Notes: generated by a model not told the origin, from the letters alone. Counted from the first letter of the stretch, positions 1-13,207 are shown. The stretch is 64,000 nt of DNA from Meandrina meandrites (GCA_963693305.1 OY855905.1:29532937-29596936), one strand, 5' to 3'. Program-made: numbers and translations.

Positions 1-26
1 CATTTTATTTTTTTTCTCGCCAACAG

Positions 27-2688
27 GCCAGACCAAATAATATTGCTCTTGTCCATTCCTTTATCAGAAGGAACACACCAAAGAAAGTTGATCCAGAGGT
101 TAGTTAACTTGCCAATGAATATGTCCACTTTGTGTGTGAGAATCACTAATTGTAGTAGTACAGTGTAAGTATTATACCTAAAAAAAACAGGGTTGGGGGA
201 TGAGTAGGAGCCAAATCATATTGCTGGCTTGCACTGTCACGCCATAAAAAAATAAATTAGAAACCGTTCAATGAAAGAAGCTAAGAAAATGAAATGTTAT
301 AACAGACCTACACTGGAAAAACTTCTCCAAGTCTCAGGTCTCTGTTATGCGCCGTTTCTGAGTTATTTGCCAAAACGTTTCACGCAAATTTATAGAGCTT
401 TGTATGGAGACGCCATGTTGGTGTATAACTTTAGTACACCAACATGGCCGCCAGATCATCTGAAATTCACTTCTTCGATGAAAGCGCTTACTCTTCGCTC
501 GTGAGCTCTTATATATGCGCATAAACACATCTCCTAAGACTTTAATATGTTTTAAGTGCTGAAAACCACAAGAGGAGACCTTTTTTCAACCATTACAGCT
601 TTGTCGCGGCCACTATCTCCGTGTCACGCAAGGTTAAAATTAGGAAATTCAAAATTCTGTATTTTTAAAGCGACAGACACTACAAGACTGAAAACTTGCA
701 AAACGATTTTTTTCTAGGTCATCTTCAACCTAGTGTAGGAAAAAAAAATTAAAAGACCTCACAATAATGAGTTTAAAATATTATGACGTCACATGCAAAC
801 CAAGAATAGTACTTAAAAAAGGTATGTGAATTAATTTGATCTTTCAGGAAAAGAAAAAGCAACTTCGCATCGCATTAAAAGAAAAAGAAGAAAAAGAGAA
901 AGAGCGGCGAGAACAACTCGAGATGCAGAGACAGAGAGAAATCGAGGAACGGAAAAGGTGTGAAGAATGATGCCCGTAAAACTAATGTGTTTATCTTCCT
1001 TTGGCATTTTCTTAGTTCTATAACTGGTCAAAGGGGCTTTACATTTGCATTGAAGGAAACCAAAAGATAATGGTCCATTTTTATTAACAATTCCCATATT
1101 AGAGCACAAAAACTGTTAACAAGCGTCGTTAGCTGCAGATGGCTAGGATGGAAATGGGTTGCAACTTGAAAAGTAGAGGCTAAACTTTTCAATTTGTTTT
1201 CGCACGTCTTCAAAAAAACGATATTTATAGCCGTAGTTTGATTTCAATCCAAAAATGAAGGTTGCATCTTCCTTTAGATGTTCAAAGATAATGATTCTCT
1301 AATTCCATAACAGTTTAGGACAAAATCAAAATCCCCATGACAGAGCTCCTTAAAATGTCTCGTTTAGCGTGCTGTAGCCAATCAACGGAAATTTTGACTT
1401 GGCTCTCTCCCGTTTTCCCGCGCTTTTTACCCGGTACCCGACTTCTTCTAGTCGTCTTTGGCTCATTCATCATTTGCATTTCTGGTTTGTTTTTACGACA
1501 GACACATTAAAACTCTACTGCAAGATAGCTTTGCGGTCTCTAGCTACCCAAGATTGATATTTTCTTCACCTACTTTGTTGTTTTAGGCGAAGAGAGGAAC
1601 GCGCCAAAAAGGCAGCCGAGCAGCGTGCAGCGAAACTGCAAGCACTAGAAGAGAAGAAGCGACAAGCTCAGGACCAGCGACACATCATAGAGGAAAAAGC
1701 GAAGAAACTCAAAGAGAAAGAAGAAGAAGATAAAAAGAAACAGCGAAACCAGAAAAGAGCGGAAATAGAAGCAAGAAGAAGACAAGAAGAAGCTGCAAGG
1801 CTACAGAGAAAACGAGAGCAAGAGGAAGAAGAAAAAAGACAGCGAGAAATGCTCCAGAAAAAACAAGAGTTAGAAGAGCAGGAGAGGCAGAGAAAAATCG
1901 CTGAAGCCAAGCGCCACCAAGAACACAGAGAGAAAGAACTGGAAAAGGAGCGAGAGCTAGAGAAACAAAGGAAGCTTAAGGCAATTGAAGAGAAGGAAAA
2001 ACGGCTCCGTGAAAAGGAGGAAAAGGAAAGAAAATCGCGAGAAGAAAAGCAGAGAATTGAACGCGAGAGGAAAGCACAAGAAGACAAAGAGAAGGAGGAG
2101 AGGGAGCGGGCGAGAATAGCGCAGCTTATCCGCGAGAAAGAGGAACACGCGCGACGCGAGAGAGAACAGCGAGCCAGAGAAGACAAAGAACGTCAGGACA
2201 GAGAGAGAAGGTTAAAAGAAGAACGGGAGGCAGCGTTACGCGAGAAGAAACGACAAGAACAGATGGAAAAGGAAAGACAACGTGTTCTTGAGGAGCGAAA
2301 ACTAGGCGAAGAAAACAAAAAAGTCGAGTCGACTACGACTTGTGACTCCTATGAAATGACCCCACCCCCAGTAAAGGTACGAAAGCCGGCCTCGCAAGAG
2401 AACTATAACATCGAAGACCTGCAGAGCGATGATTCCACCGACGACGAAGACAATCCGAGAAAGAAGATTCCATCATGGGCGCGGCCAGCAGCACTAAAAG
2501 CCGCCATTTTTCACCAAGAGTATTCGAACATAGATGTGAACAGTATTTTCGACAGCGTTCCTGCGCCGAATTTGGAAGAAATTTTCACGAAATGCCAAAA
2601 GAAGAAGCGCTTTCATCAACGCACAAGCTCGGCGATTTGGGACTCGCCTCCTTTGAGGCAACAAGTAAAGAGAGGAACCTACGTCTAG
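27..2688 (+). CDS. INCENP: Inner centromere protein (INCENP), C-terminal part, last 3 coding exons (5' end outside window)
   Basis: Scaffold of the chromosomal passenger complex, which recruits and activates Aurora B at centromeres and the spindle midzone. Exons by GT/AG and frame: 27..98, 848..957, 1587..2688; phases agree (0, 2) and give 427 residues before TAG. The first exon encodes HSFIRRNTPKKVDPE, matching the SFIKRNTP segment of vertebrate INCENP. About 270 residues of Glu/Lys/Arg-rich single alpha-helix/coiled coil follow, with almost no breaks. The C-terminal 75 residues form the IN-box: IPSWARP, then NLEEIF, then KRFHQRTSSAIWDSPPL. The TSS motif is the known Aurora B phosphosite and the W/SPPL region binds the kinase. 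The N-terminal survivin/borealin-binding part must lie upstream of the window. I saw no canonical AATAAA in the few hundred bases after the stop. Confidence 0.93.
225..830. repeat. Dispersed repeat copy 1 in an INCENP intron (sister copy at 20270-20850)
   Basis: This intron segment shares an ordered series of similar blocks with 20270-20850: a CACGC..ATAAAAA-type start, CTTCTCCAA followed by GGTCTGTG/GGTCTCTG, a perfect local hairpin built on GTACACCAA and CATGGCGGCC-like sequence, and a TGACGTCAC-like end. No coding potential is seen. It is a non-autonomous interspersed repeat of unknown class; I could not define exact termini or a target duplication. Confidence 0.55.
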
Positions 2689-3279
2689 GAATAATGCTTG
2701 AGACCTCTTCAAATATTCGCGTTAATTTGTTCTAGTCTTCTTATTCGTTTTGGACAATCAGGAAACAGAGACGTGACAGAGTTCTACCTGTCTCCTTGCA
2801 GAACGAAATGTAGTGGATTCAGTTAGTTTTCTCAGAATCTTATTTTTGATATTATTATTTCCGACTGGTGCACTAGTACGGTTCACGTAATGAACAGTTG
2901 AGAAAAGTTTTCAAGCGCCATGTTAAATAACAATCAATGAATTTTTACCAAAGGTGAGGTAAATAACGAAAGACATTTGCCGAGCCGTGAAGCGAGGGGG
3001 AAGGCCGGTAAACATTCCCCGCTATTCGTCGCATACTGGGGTGAATGCTTGTTTTCCAATAGCAGATACAAAGAGAGGTATCTCGAGTTTCACTAGCCAG
3101 TCAGAGAGTACGAAAAACGATATTCATTATGTATATACCTGTCGTTATTTTACTGTAGTATAAATTGCATTTTACGAACGCCTGAGGCAAGCTTTGCATG
3201 TGCGTATCCGCGAACACAAGAAGATACCGTGAATTATAGACCCAATCATGTATATAGTATCACTTCATGCAGTATCATT
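2689..3279. other. INCENP 3' flank, no gene seen
   Basis: Follows the INCENP stop. It presumably contains the 3' UTR, but I find no canonical poly(A) signal. Unremarkable AT-rich DNA with no supported ORF or repeat. Confidence 0.5.
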
Positions 3280-3790
3280 TACCGTAATGATTCGATTTAG
3301 CGCCCTCCGTCCAATAAGCGCCCCCCATTCGAATGTGTTTTTGTCAATAAGCGCCCCTATTCCAATAAGCGCCCCCCATTCTAATAAGCGCCTCATTCTT
3401 ATAAGCGCCCCTGTTTTAATAAGTACCCCCACCCCCATTCTTATAAGCGTCCCTATTCTAATATAATTACAGTGCCTTCAGAGTACGTATCAAACGTGGT
3501 TTGTTACTGTTGCAGTTTCTGTTATTGTTCGTTAACATAGATCACCAAACCGTAAAACGAACAATTCTTTTAAAAGTAACTGAACTTCCAACAATTTGTT
3601 TCCGTTACAGTTTCTGTTATTGTTAGTTATTTCAACATTTATTAAATTTTTGTTTTGAGCATTTGGAAGTTTCTCAAAAACTTAAATAAGCGCCCTGTCC
3701 CGAATAAGCGCCCTGTCTCGAATAAGCGCCCTCCCTTGAGGTGCCAAAAGTAAATGAGCGCCCCGGGCGCTAAATGGAATCTTTACGGTA
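3280..3790. mobile_element. MITE-like TIR element packed with AATAAGCGCC motifs
   Basis: Ends are inverted repeats of about 26 bp: TACCGTAATGATTCGATTTA at 3280 and the reverse complement of TACCGTAAAGATTCCATTTA ending at 3790, both continuing into AGCGCCC. The outer TA on each side fits a TA target duplication of the Tc1/mariner type. Inside, AATAAGCGCC and close variants recur more than ten times in two clusters (about 3311-3450 and 3685-3760), all in the same orientation. It has no transposase. The superfamily assignment is inference from the TA ends. Confidence 0.72.
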
Positions 3791-6060
3791 AGTACATTTT
3801 TGATTAGGCAAAAGAAAAGTTGTGTTTGAAAAAAAAACGAATTCTCTGACTGAAAATAAAAAAGTCAAGGTTTCGTGCCTGTCATGCTCATTAACTTTTG
3901 CCGCGTTTTTTTCTACCGGAAACACTGCGGTGAAACGTAAAAACGTAAAAGAAAAAACGAAAAGTACTACAAAGATAAGGCTGTTGTGTTCACGTTCAAA
4001 GTTAGATACTTAATCAGTATCCTTTTGATTTACTAAATTTTTTTGGAACTTTACAAAAAAAAGTTCTAAGTGGTTGAGAACGGGAAAAGATGGATTGTCG
4101 GCGTCATTGTCAAAGCAATTCAGTTCGAGTGCAGAGCATTTCAAAAGTAAGGTAACCAACTAGTTTTCGAGAGCTAAAATATATTCATACTCAGCATCTA
4201 TTTTTGCTGATGCTTCCGCATCATGAATGATTTTCCCCGGAATAAAACAAAAAAAAAACAGCCTCAGACGTTTGACCGCGGTTAAGGTTACACATAACAG
4301 AAAGCTTTAAGAACAAGTTCTTGTACAGTTTCTGATTTTTGTCCAAGCGCCCAAGTATACTTCAAACTATGTCACGTTATGTGATTACGCAAGCAGTTGT
4401 GAGCAACTTCAGGAGTTTTGTTCGGTGGATAAATGAAGGAAAGAGCCTGGGTCGAGCAAGTCCACCTCAGGCTTTTTGCCCAGTTCATTTGCTCCATCCA
4501 TTCTCGTCCCCATAGCCCTTTTCGCTTCTCTTAGCCGACTGGGGCCTTGGCACGAGAAACGAAGGGCTGTGGGGACAAACACCGCGGCTAAACGCACTGC
4601 GCATGAGTAGACAACTTGACATCCAGTCATCTTTTGATTTCCGGTCCCCTATTTAAACCAATTACGTAAAGGCAGCATTGCCGAGCGCGGAGTTTAAAAA
4701 CAAAAAAGTAAGAGTTATGAAATGAAGGTAGGGAAAAAAACTTATTCTTTGGAAGTTTATTCCTTTCTTTTATATCAAGCTTTTGAATTTGCACCAAGTG
4801 GTTCAATGTTTGCACCAAGGCTTTAAAAGATGTTTAAAGCAAGCCGCTCGCGCCCAACAGCAAGAAACCATCGATTAAAAAATGAATTATATTTTATCTA
4901 CGAATAGCGATACTCTTTAGTCATTTAGTTTGTTTCTCTCTGTCAAAACTATCCCAAAACTAAATCTGGAGCACAGCGATAAATTCGAAATAGAAATTTA
5001 AAAAGTTAGCTGTCGTGGTTCACGTTCTCCAGGCAACGCAGAATTCGGTCATTTCACGTTGTTATTTTGCAGAGGACGGCAAAGAAATGTACCAAGAATT
5101 AAAACGCACGTGCACAGCCATTGTTCTACTCATTAAACCTTTTGTTTAGCGACGTTCCGTTGCCGTTGCGGTTTTCAGAACGACCGTAAAGACGACCGGA
5201 AGTTCCGTAAGTGCTGTAAAACTGGCACATGCGTAGACATGCATTTGCTCGTGTTAGTCACTTTTGTACAAGCTATTTGAAGTTTAAAGAGAAGGTTTAC
5301 CCGAACAAAAATAGCTAGATTCAATATACTTCTGTTTTTATCCAACCGTGTTTCTCTGTGGTGCCGTTGTAAACAGAATCTTCCGCCGGATTTGAAAGGT
5401 TTCACAATTATATTATTTGCCGAAAAGATCAGTAGTTATACGTTTCTGTCAGTTTACCTTCTTTTTTCCTTTTATGGAAGCCTTTAGTTTCCAGAGATTC
5501 TTCTAGGCGTTAGGGTGTGTTTTAATTGAATACTAGTATTGGTCCAATATTGTAAAGGAACGTTGAATATTTTATATTTTTTTTATCCAGAAATAAGGTA
5601 CGGACCATAAGAAAAGTGATTGGGGGGAGGGGGATTTTTGGCTTGCAAGAATTTTTGGGGGACCCATTGCCTGTGCAGCCCTATGCACGAACTTTAGTGC
5701 TTCATATGCACTATTTGCTATTGAATTAATTAAAAACAGTGCTACTTTGATTTATTAAACACATAGCTTGTACTTTAACGTTACTTTCCGTTTATTTTAT
5801 GACAAAATGTAAGTAGCAGTTTACAGGTGTATAGTGAAAAATTGTGTAATTAATTTACCTGTCAGGCCCATAGGAATGAATTTCGAGGTGAGGCGGCCCC
5901 AAAAGTTAGCACTGATTGTGATGTGTTAAAATCGGCAGGTGTAATTTGCCGAACAACGAACGCAGAATCGCCGAAACAAACAATACCATTACCATTATTG
6001 GTAGCTAACCATAACAGGCTAACCTGGGCCTTTTCTTAGGCTAACTTGAGCGATACTCAG
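3791..6060. other. Intergenic, no gene recognised
   Basis: About 2.3 kb of AT-rich sequence. Short open frames on both strands lack splice context, recognisable motifs or biased composition. I see nothing else to annotate with confidence. Confidence 0.45.
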
Positions 6061-6061
6061 G

Positions 6062-6590
6062 CTAACCGGAGTGCTTATTAGGTTTACCTGAGTGTAGGGT
6101 ACACTCCGACTAGCCTGAGAAGCACTCTGGTTGGGTTTTGCTTGTTTCGGTGATTTCGTTTCGCGTTCGGCGTTTGGAGTTCTGCGTTCGGGGTTCGGCA
6201 AATTACCCCTGCCATCCCATTTTCTTTGGGGGGGTTCGGGGGCATCCACCCTTGGGAAAATCTAGACACGCCCTAATGCCATTTGTGCATTTTGGAACGC
6301 TTTTCGAAAAGAATTATAATTCTGGTTTAATCTAACCGGAGTGCAAGGTACACTCCGGAAGTAACACTCCGTTTGTAATTGGTTTTTGCTTTCTTCGGTG
6401 ATTTTGTTTCGTATTCGGAGTTCTGCGTTTGGCATTCTGCGTTCGGCATTCGGCAAATTACCCCTGCCATATTAAAATGGGCGGGAGGCCCATTTCCTTA
6501 GGGGGGCCCGGGGGCATCCTCCCCGGGAAAATTTTGAAAATTTGACGCGCTCTACTGATGCTATTTGGTGCAATTTTCAAAATACGTCCC
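6062..6590. repeat. Two diverged tandem copies of a ~265-bp repeat
   Basis: Unit 1 (about 6062-6325) and unit 2 (about 6330-6590) share AACCGGAGTGC, a GTACACTCCG motif, TTCGGTGATTT, repeated GCGTTCGG words, GGCAAATTACCCCTGCCAT, a GGGGGCATCC block and an AAAAT...GCTATTTG end. A piece of the GGGGGCATGCT/CCCCGGGAAA block also occurs at about 23460-23520 and 38330-38370, so this is part of a wider family of non-coding repeats. Class unknown. Confidence 0.6.
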
Positions 6591-8325
6591 ATCTTGTGCA
6601 TGAATTTTTTTTTCGGACATTTTCCCTTCAACAGCACAGAAGAATGAACCAGTAATGAATTCCCTGATGACCCAAAAATAAGCTGGGCATAATGAATGTA
6701 ATCCCGCAAAATCTCGAATTGTACTATAGGGTCGTGCGGCTTTTTATTTACAATTAAATGAACAAAATTCAAACAATTTAACTCGTAACAAAAATCGGCG
6801 GTGAAAAATGACAAATATAACCACGATTCGATCTCTCCGGGCTACGTGTAGATGAAGAATAAGAAATCAGCATATATATACAATTTGAAGATGATGAGTA
6901 TGATAAAAAAATCATAAAAAGCGATGATGAAAAGATTGTAGCATAAATGACAAGCGATAACCAAACAAAGGATTTCGTGACAATCGCAAACCTAATTTGC
7001 CAGCTATAAGGTCCTATAAGGGTTTCCCTGACGTTTTTACGCATCGTGAGCACGCTTCACCAGTAGCAAAGCTCTGTCTCTAAAACCATTAAAATCATTC
7101 GTATTCTAAAGTAAAACCAATAAAGATGTTTTGTTTGCTTTCCTATTTGACTGTTTTAGCAGCGCTTGCGGCATGAACGTCTACAGTTTTGGATTAATTG
7201 TACCGCTCTCCACCGATAAGAATCAAACTGTAGCTTTTGTAATACCAAGCTGTAATATTACTACAAATCATTAGATTCACATTACTATATCTATTTCTGT
7301 TAATTTCTTGTTGGCTCAAAGACCTACAGGTCAGCATCTCATTAACCTAGGTTTTAACCAACACCTGTACAAGTCACACGTAAAGCCCCATTCAACTGGA
7401 CGTTCCGGCTTGCTATGCAACTGATTGAGGGTAGAGGGGTTGGGGTAAGGCGCACGATGACAGTGGGCACTAGGCTGTTTGACCTGTCCGCTACTATGAG
7501 AAACTCTGACTGGTCAACACCTTACGCATGCGCACAGCCATATCACCCAGGTAGTGGCAGCCATGGACAGCTGTTTCGCCCTTGTTAGGTCTCATCAGCA
7601 TGACATAGCCGTCGGGCAGCGATTGGACTAGAAGGACTAGAAGCCTTATGTAGTCTGCTTTTTACTGCCAAGTCGGGTGTAAAACACTGAGCGCCAACTT
7701 CAAACAGCACATGTGGCAGTTGTTTATTGTTGGGAACCGGTGCACGGCAGTCCTCCCACGACATGCACTAGGAAGGTGGATCAGCATTTATTGCCGGTCG
7801 GTGTACTTATATATTCAATAAGATAAACGACTTTAATATATGCATTCGTGATTGCAGTCAGAATCAATCAAGATTTCCGGCTTCCAATAATTCATTTCGA
7901 GTCTACGAAAATGCCATGCCTCCATTTTGTTCTTCTGAAAGGGACGGAAATTCACGCCGGTGTTAAAGGGTCTAAAGGGAAACGAGATGAAAACGTCGTT
8001 GAACATTCATTAGACGATATGCCGCGAGGAACTAGTTTCGCACGAGAAATGAAGTCAAATTTCGGCTGTGTCCTCGTTTTACCGGTGTATAAGGGAATAA
8101 CCATTGTATTTTCTTTGTTTTGAATGTATTGTCTGGTCTTTTGTATCGGCTCCTGTTTACCGGTACACGAGGACAGAACCCAAATTGTTAATGAGCTTAA
8201 AATGCTGTGTTTGAATACTTTTACGATTTTAGGCTCAAAATAATCCCGAAACCTTCAGTTTATAAAAAAGTGTTTAGCAGGACTGGAGGCAGGGGAGTGG
8301 GGTAAGACTTTTTTTTAATGCGGTC
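6591..8325. other. Intergenic, no gene recognised
   Basis: No ORF here has splice sites, conserved motifs or coding-like composition that I would defend. The 91-codon frame at 7848-8123 has no recognisable domain and is left unannotated. Confidence 0.4.
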
Positions 8326-9420
8326 TTTCTATTGGTTGTCGATGAAATGTCTTTGGTGACTAATATAAGTTCAGTTGTGATTGTCTTCAACTTGGTTTCC
8401 TTCCGGGCAACCTGTAGCGAATCCCATCTTAACAACGAGACGCACAAGAAATTTCCATTTACGGTGCGCGAACGCACAGATAACATGATTACCGCAAAGC
8501 GAGGTGCTAACATTTTCTTAACATCAGTTCTTTGAACATTCAGCTTCTTTGTACATTGGGTTTAAAACTGAATCAAGGTAAAATACGAGTTAATTAACCA
8601 TTTTTTTTACGTCTTTCGGTGTAAGTTTGCCCCCACTACCTGCGTGAGTGATCGGTGGCGAAGTCTCTTATTTAAATTCTATTTATGGTGTATATACTTT
8701 TTTATATACTTTTAGATGAGAATCGGTCACTATCTCTAGTGCAAGTCTGGTGTTTGCTTTGCTTGAATACTGGCTTAAAACTGAAAAGGAATATTGAATA
8801 TTCAGCTTTTCTACCCGGGAAAAAAGATAGGCTAAGATACAAATACTCGTGAAATAAACATTGCAATAAGACGCGAGGAAAAGTCAGGGATAGTATCTTG
8901 CTTCAATCCTTAATGTTCAATACATATTTTACGGTTTCTTAGTTTATAGACTGGTCAAGAAGCTCGGTTTCTCGATCTTAATTTCCATGAATATTATTTC
9001 ATTCCCGGGTGTCAGAAAAAATAATAATCGAGTACTGATGTCAGCTTTTTCCGGAGCTTTTATGTGCTCTGATTGTTTCTGTAGATAGTATAGATAGCTT
9101 GGGTTGTTAACCCGTTTACAAATCGCCTTGGGTAGTCCTTTTCTAACCGATATTATTATCCATCTCCGCTTCGTGGGGTACAAATAACGCGCGAAACGAG
9201 AACAAATATCTTGTTAACAGGTTTAAATAGATTTGTACTCCGCAAGATCCATATTCCTCTTGACCGCGCGAATGATTAGGAAATGGTGAAAAGATTCAGC
9301 AGTTTGGGATAAGAAAACATTGCCAGTGTCTAATAAAACTCTTACTATCACTGTATATTTTTACTCGTCATTTGTATTTTGACTCGACTGAGCTACGGGC
9401 TCGCCAAAAAAACTGAAAGA
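8326..9420. repeat. Segmental duplication block A, upstream of the first DIPK1-like gene
   Basis: Colinear with 14330-14774 plus 15885-16250 upstream of the second DIPK1-like gene. Shared blocks include CTTTCTATTGGTTG, ACCTGTAGCGAATCCCATCT, GTTTGCCCCCACTACCTGCG and CCGATATTATTATCCATCTC, with scattered substitutions. The kinase gene was therefore duplicated with at least 1.3 kb of its 5' flank. A 60-80-codon ORF in this block is kept open in both copies (see findings). Confidence 0.8.
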
Positions 9421-9661
9421 CTCGTAAAAACATATAGCGATACTACACATTAAAATGTCTAATAGCATATCTTTATTCAACAAAATTCAAAATGTAGAAT
9501 GAATACCGAAATTTCTTATGCATAGAAAGATTGCTGCCCTTTTGCACTCCATGATCCCGCGGCATGACACTTGCGTGGGGCCTATGCTAGCCTTTATAAA
9601 AAGTACTTTCTCTTTCAACAGGTGTGGTTTCGAATCTACTGCAGATTATTAATCCATGACC

Positions 9662-11334
9662 ATGGCTGGATGGAAATTGAAAGCTATCATTGTAACTGTT
9701 ATCACCTCCAGTCTTCTACAAGTAATGTTACGAAGGCATTTTAAGTGTGACATATCTTCAGTCCTTAATCAGCTGGTAAGCACGGCCCTCCAGCACCTCC
9801 AAAAATAAGTTAGAAAGCTTTCATTTTAGCACTTTCAACTTGAATTCATGAGCAAAAAACTGACAATAAGCGCTAAAGACGAGAAGATTCCGTTTCCGGC
9901 TGCCGTCAGCGGCTCAAAAAGCTTTTCAGTTCAAGTACTGAGTGCATGTGGCCATAGTGCTTGAGCGCGGCAGTAGTGCAGCAGCTCTCGTAAGCTTGTG
10001 TGTTGAGCTATAGAAAGCGATAGGTAGTGCACGTTTTCTTGGCTAAACTTATATAATTTCAGTGTCATTTCCAAAATTATACAAAACCCGAGATTACATT
10101 GTTTTCACTGTTTCAGTGTTCAGCTTATAAGGCAAGTCAAGTGTCTGGTCCACTGTGCTCTGATCTTTGTGAACAGAACAACATCCATCTTGGAAAGTGC
10201 CTCACAACAGTGCCTGACAAGAAGATCTATGACGGAGAATGGCAAGGAAGAAGTGTTATCCTGAAAGTGAATATGAGTTGGTTCGAGGAATTTGAAGAAC
10301 GCCAGAAAATAACGGACAGTGATGCTGCATCAACTTATCAAAATGACGTCTCGTCCAGGGTGAATACACTTTTTGGTAATTGCTCTCAATGCAACAAACT
10401 TGCATCTCTTTTGCTGTCACTTGGCGATGGGGATGGTGATGGGTCAGTTACAGCCGCCGAGGCCAGGACATTTATTTCCTTACTGCAGCACGTAGAACCG
10501 ATGATGTTGATGGCGTTAAATGCAAGTAAGCACACTGTGGATTTCTATGGCTATTGTGGCGGATTGTACATGGTGGAAAAAGTGCCTTTTGTTGCTTCAG
10601 ATGTGTTTGGACACACCTGGGAGTTGGTGGAGCTTGCTTTCCTGCCTGATGTATTCGAACCGCTCCAAAATTTGTTGAATGACAACGTAGGGAATTTTTT
10701 AAATGCTGCCGCTTTTTCTTTTTTATACATTAAGACCATTTTCAGTAATGCGCTTAATATTACAAATTACCTTCTATTCCGTACTATTTTTAAGGTGCAC
10801 GCTACAACCACACGAGAAAAATTTGACTTTGCGTATTCACTGCTAGACGCCACATTGGATGTGTCAGTAACTCGTTACGGCTTGACTCAGTCGTGTGATA
10901 TACACCTGGGAAATTATGGAATAACCAACAAATCAACGGTAAAACTCATCGATCTTGATCTCACTTACCCTCACGTCTTTTTGCGAAGCCTTTTTGAGCA
11001 GAAAAAATGTGTATCTGATCTGGAATGTTTTGTGGGAAGTTTTGATTACTGTTGGTCGACTTGTGACACAATGATGGGCACTTGTAAATCACTGTTAGGA
11101 CTCCAGGATTTGCATATGCTCTGTGAAGGTCTATTTCCAGTCATGTTTACACGCCCCAGCATCCTCGAACCAGTAGGCTATAACATAACCTGCTTGGAAA
11201 AAGCGTTTAAGAAGCTTGCTGTGTTTTGTAGCAAGATGCCGGTTGTATATTCACAGCGAGAGTTGAGGTATAACATCCTTACTGTTAAAAAGAGACTTAA
11301 ATCTATTGAACTCAAGTACACAGAAACGTGTTAG
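9662..11334 (+). CDS. DIPK1/FAM69-family divergent protein kinase-like protein, paralogue A
   Basis: Two coding exons, 9662..9775 and 10117..11334 (phase 0, GTAAG/TTTCAG), giving 443 aa. A 5'UTR acceptor (TTTCAACAG) ends at 9621. The ATG at 9662 is preferred over 9656 because MAGWKLK is also the start of the paralogue. Exon 1 is a short signal-anchor helix followed by basic residues, so a type II ER/Golgi membrane protein facing the lumen is expected. After it come PLCSDLC and GKC, as in human DIPK1A; an N-lobe Lys (VILK, about residue 88); a complete EF-hand loop DGDGDGSVTAAE at 142-153 inserted in the lobe as in FAM69 proteins; and a C-lobe with HLGN (301-304) and DLD (317-319) in place of HRD/DFG. 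Many Cys residues fit an oxidising lumen. Family assignment is strong; catalytic activity is not established for most members. Confidence 0.88.
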
Positions 11335-11477
11335 AATCGAGAATTCTGGCTATAGTACTGTATGGCAGTCCTGGAAATCAAGTGCTGTCTGTAACTTCTT
11401 ACAAGTATCGATAAGACGCATACTGGAACATCTTTCGTTTTTTATTCCCAGACGTAATCATAATACAGATCTTTTCG

Positions 11478-11483
11478 AATAAA
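11478..11483 (+). terminator. Poly(A) signal AATAAA for DIPK1-like A
   Basis: A canonical AATAAA lies 144 bases after the stop codon. A second AATAAA at 11648-11653 could serve as an alternative. Confidence 0.55.
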
Positions 11484-11924
11484 ATTCACAAGGCATTTAT
11501 AACATTTACCACAGGTTTTTTTAAAAAATTATGGGAAGACATCTTAATTGTCCATTACGCAGATGAGATGCCGTTAGTAAATAGATAATATATTTAGTTG
11601 ATACAAAGTTTCCAGCTCATTACTATAAATGGTAGACAGATATCACCAATAAAGGAACGGCCCAGCCTATTGAACATAATTAAGATGGTTACTCTACGGA
11701 AATATGATATTGTTTTCTAGTTGCTTCTCTGTGCAGTTCAACCTCCATTCTTAGCAGTTTTTGGCCCTCAGGTTTCTTTTTTCGGTTCTTGTCGACGCTT
11801 CTTTGGTTTAATAATCCCACGACTTGACAAATTTTGTATGGATCTGTACAAAATTTTTTTCTTATCCTTTTTTCATCAAAATTTCGCCATAGCTGTGAAG
11901 TGGCTCTCATTTACGAATCATTTA

Positions 11925-12993
11925 AGGTCGCCACACACGAGGGGACCAGTCGCAGGGACTGGTCGCAGGGACCGGTCGCAGGGACTGGTCCCCTGTAGAG
12001 TTTACACGATGGAATGAGTCGCGGGGACCGGTCCCTTGAAGGGTTCACACGCTGGGACCTGTTTCGCAGTAAGATAGCAGTATTTATGACGTTTTCAATA
12101 TATAAAACGAGATAATCATCTTGTGGAGATGGAAAATTATTGTTATTATTATTCCTATTATTGTTCATATCTGAGCGTGCTTACTGGACTGTGTTCAGCA
12201 ATTGTTTTAAAAACATTAATGTTGACATTGTTCGAAATCCGCTCCTATTTTATAATTTTGATATCAGGTTTCCTTTCGGTGTTTTTATGCCTGAAAAAAA
12301 AATAAATTGCATCATTTCATGAAAAACTGCAAAAGTAAAGTATTCTCCAGGCTAGGTGAAAAAAATATCCGATCAAATTTGCATAACATAAACCGGATGT
12401 CACGCATTCTTTTTATGAAATGGCGCGAAAACATGCTAACGACAGCTAGCGAGAAAATTTGGCGGGAACTTTGTTTTCATCGAGTAAAAATGGCTTCGAG
12501 AGTTGCGAAGAAAAAGACTCTGTTGCTCCTGATGATGATGCAAGACGAAGAATTGCCGGTTTCTAATGAACGAAGAATCAATTACCATTCTTGGAATGGT
12601 GACGCTCCAATCTTCAATATTAATGCCAACAGTCTGTTCACTAGTATTCTGTTCAATCTGTTCACTACTCTGTTCAGGCATCGCCATCTTCAAACACGAA
12701 CGTGCAGAATTGTGGGAGCTTAAAATGTTGATCAGCAATTGGTTCATTTTTAATTGGTCGCAGGGACCAGTCCCACGAACCTGTTCACACGAGGGACCAA
12801 GCAAAATATTGCGGGGACCAGTCCCTGCGACTGGTCCCACGAATTCAAACCAGTTTGAATTCTTGGGACCGATTTCGGGGACCAAAATTCAGTCCCTGCG
12901 ACCGGATTTTTGACGAAAATTGGCCTGTTCACACGATGGGACTTGGTCGCAGGGACCGGTCCCTGCGACCAGTCCCCTCGTGTGTGGCGACCT
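11925..12993. mobile_element. PIF/Harbinger-like non-autonomous TIR element, copy 1
   Basis: Begins AGGTCGCCACACACGAGGGG and ends with its inverse. A TTA target duplication is at 11922-11924 and again at 12994-12996. The subterminal regions are packed with GGACYGGTCGCAGG words in both orientations, likely transposase-binding sites. TTA duplications are typical of PIF/Harbinger; the assignment rests on that alone. An internal + frame (about 12490-12590, start MASRVAKKK, then LLLLMMMQDEE) looks like a transposase N-terminal remnant but has no DDE domain. Confidence 0.72.
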
Positions 12994-12996
12994 TTA

Positions 12997-13207
12997 AGGT
13001 CGCCACACACGAGGGGACCAGTCGCAGGGACTGGTCGCAGGGACCGGTCGCAGGGACTGGTCCCCTGTAGAGTTTACACGATGGAATGAGTCGCGGGGAC
13101 CAGTCCCTTGAAGGGTTCACACGCTGGGACCTGTTTCGCAGCAAAATAGCAGTATTTATGACGTTTTCAATATATAAAACAAGATAATCGCCTTGTGGAG
13201 ATGGAAA

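Noticed and set aside
1668..2186. 172-codon Ser-rich minus-strand ORF
   Set aside because: Antisense shadow of the Glu/Lys/Arg coiled coil of INCENP; no independent support.
7848..8123. 91-aa plus-strand ORF
   Set aside because: No domain, no splice sites, not within the duplicated block; nothing supports coding.
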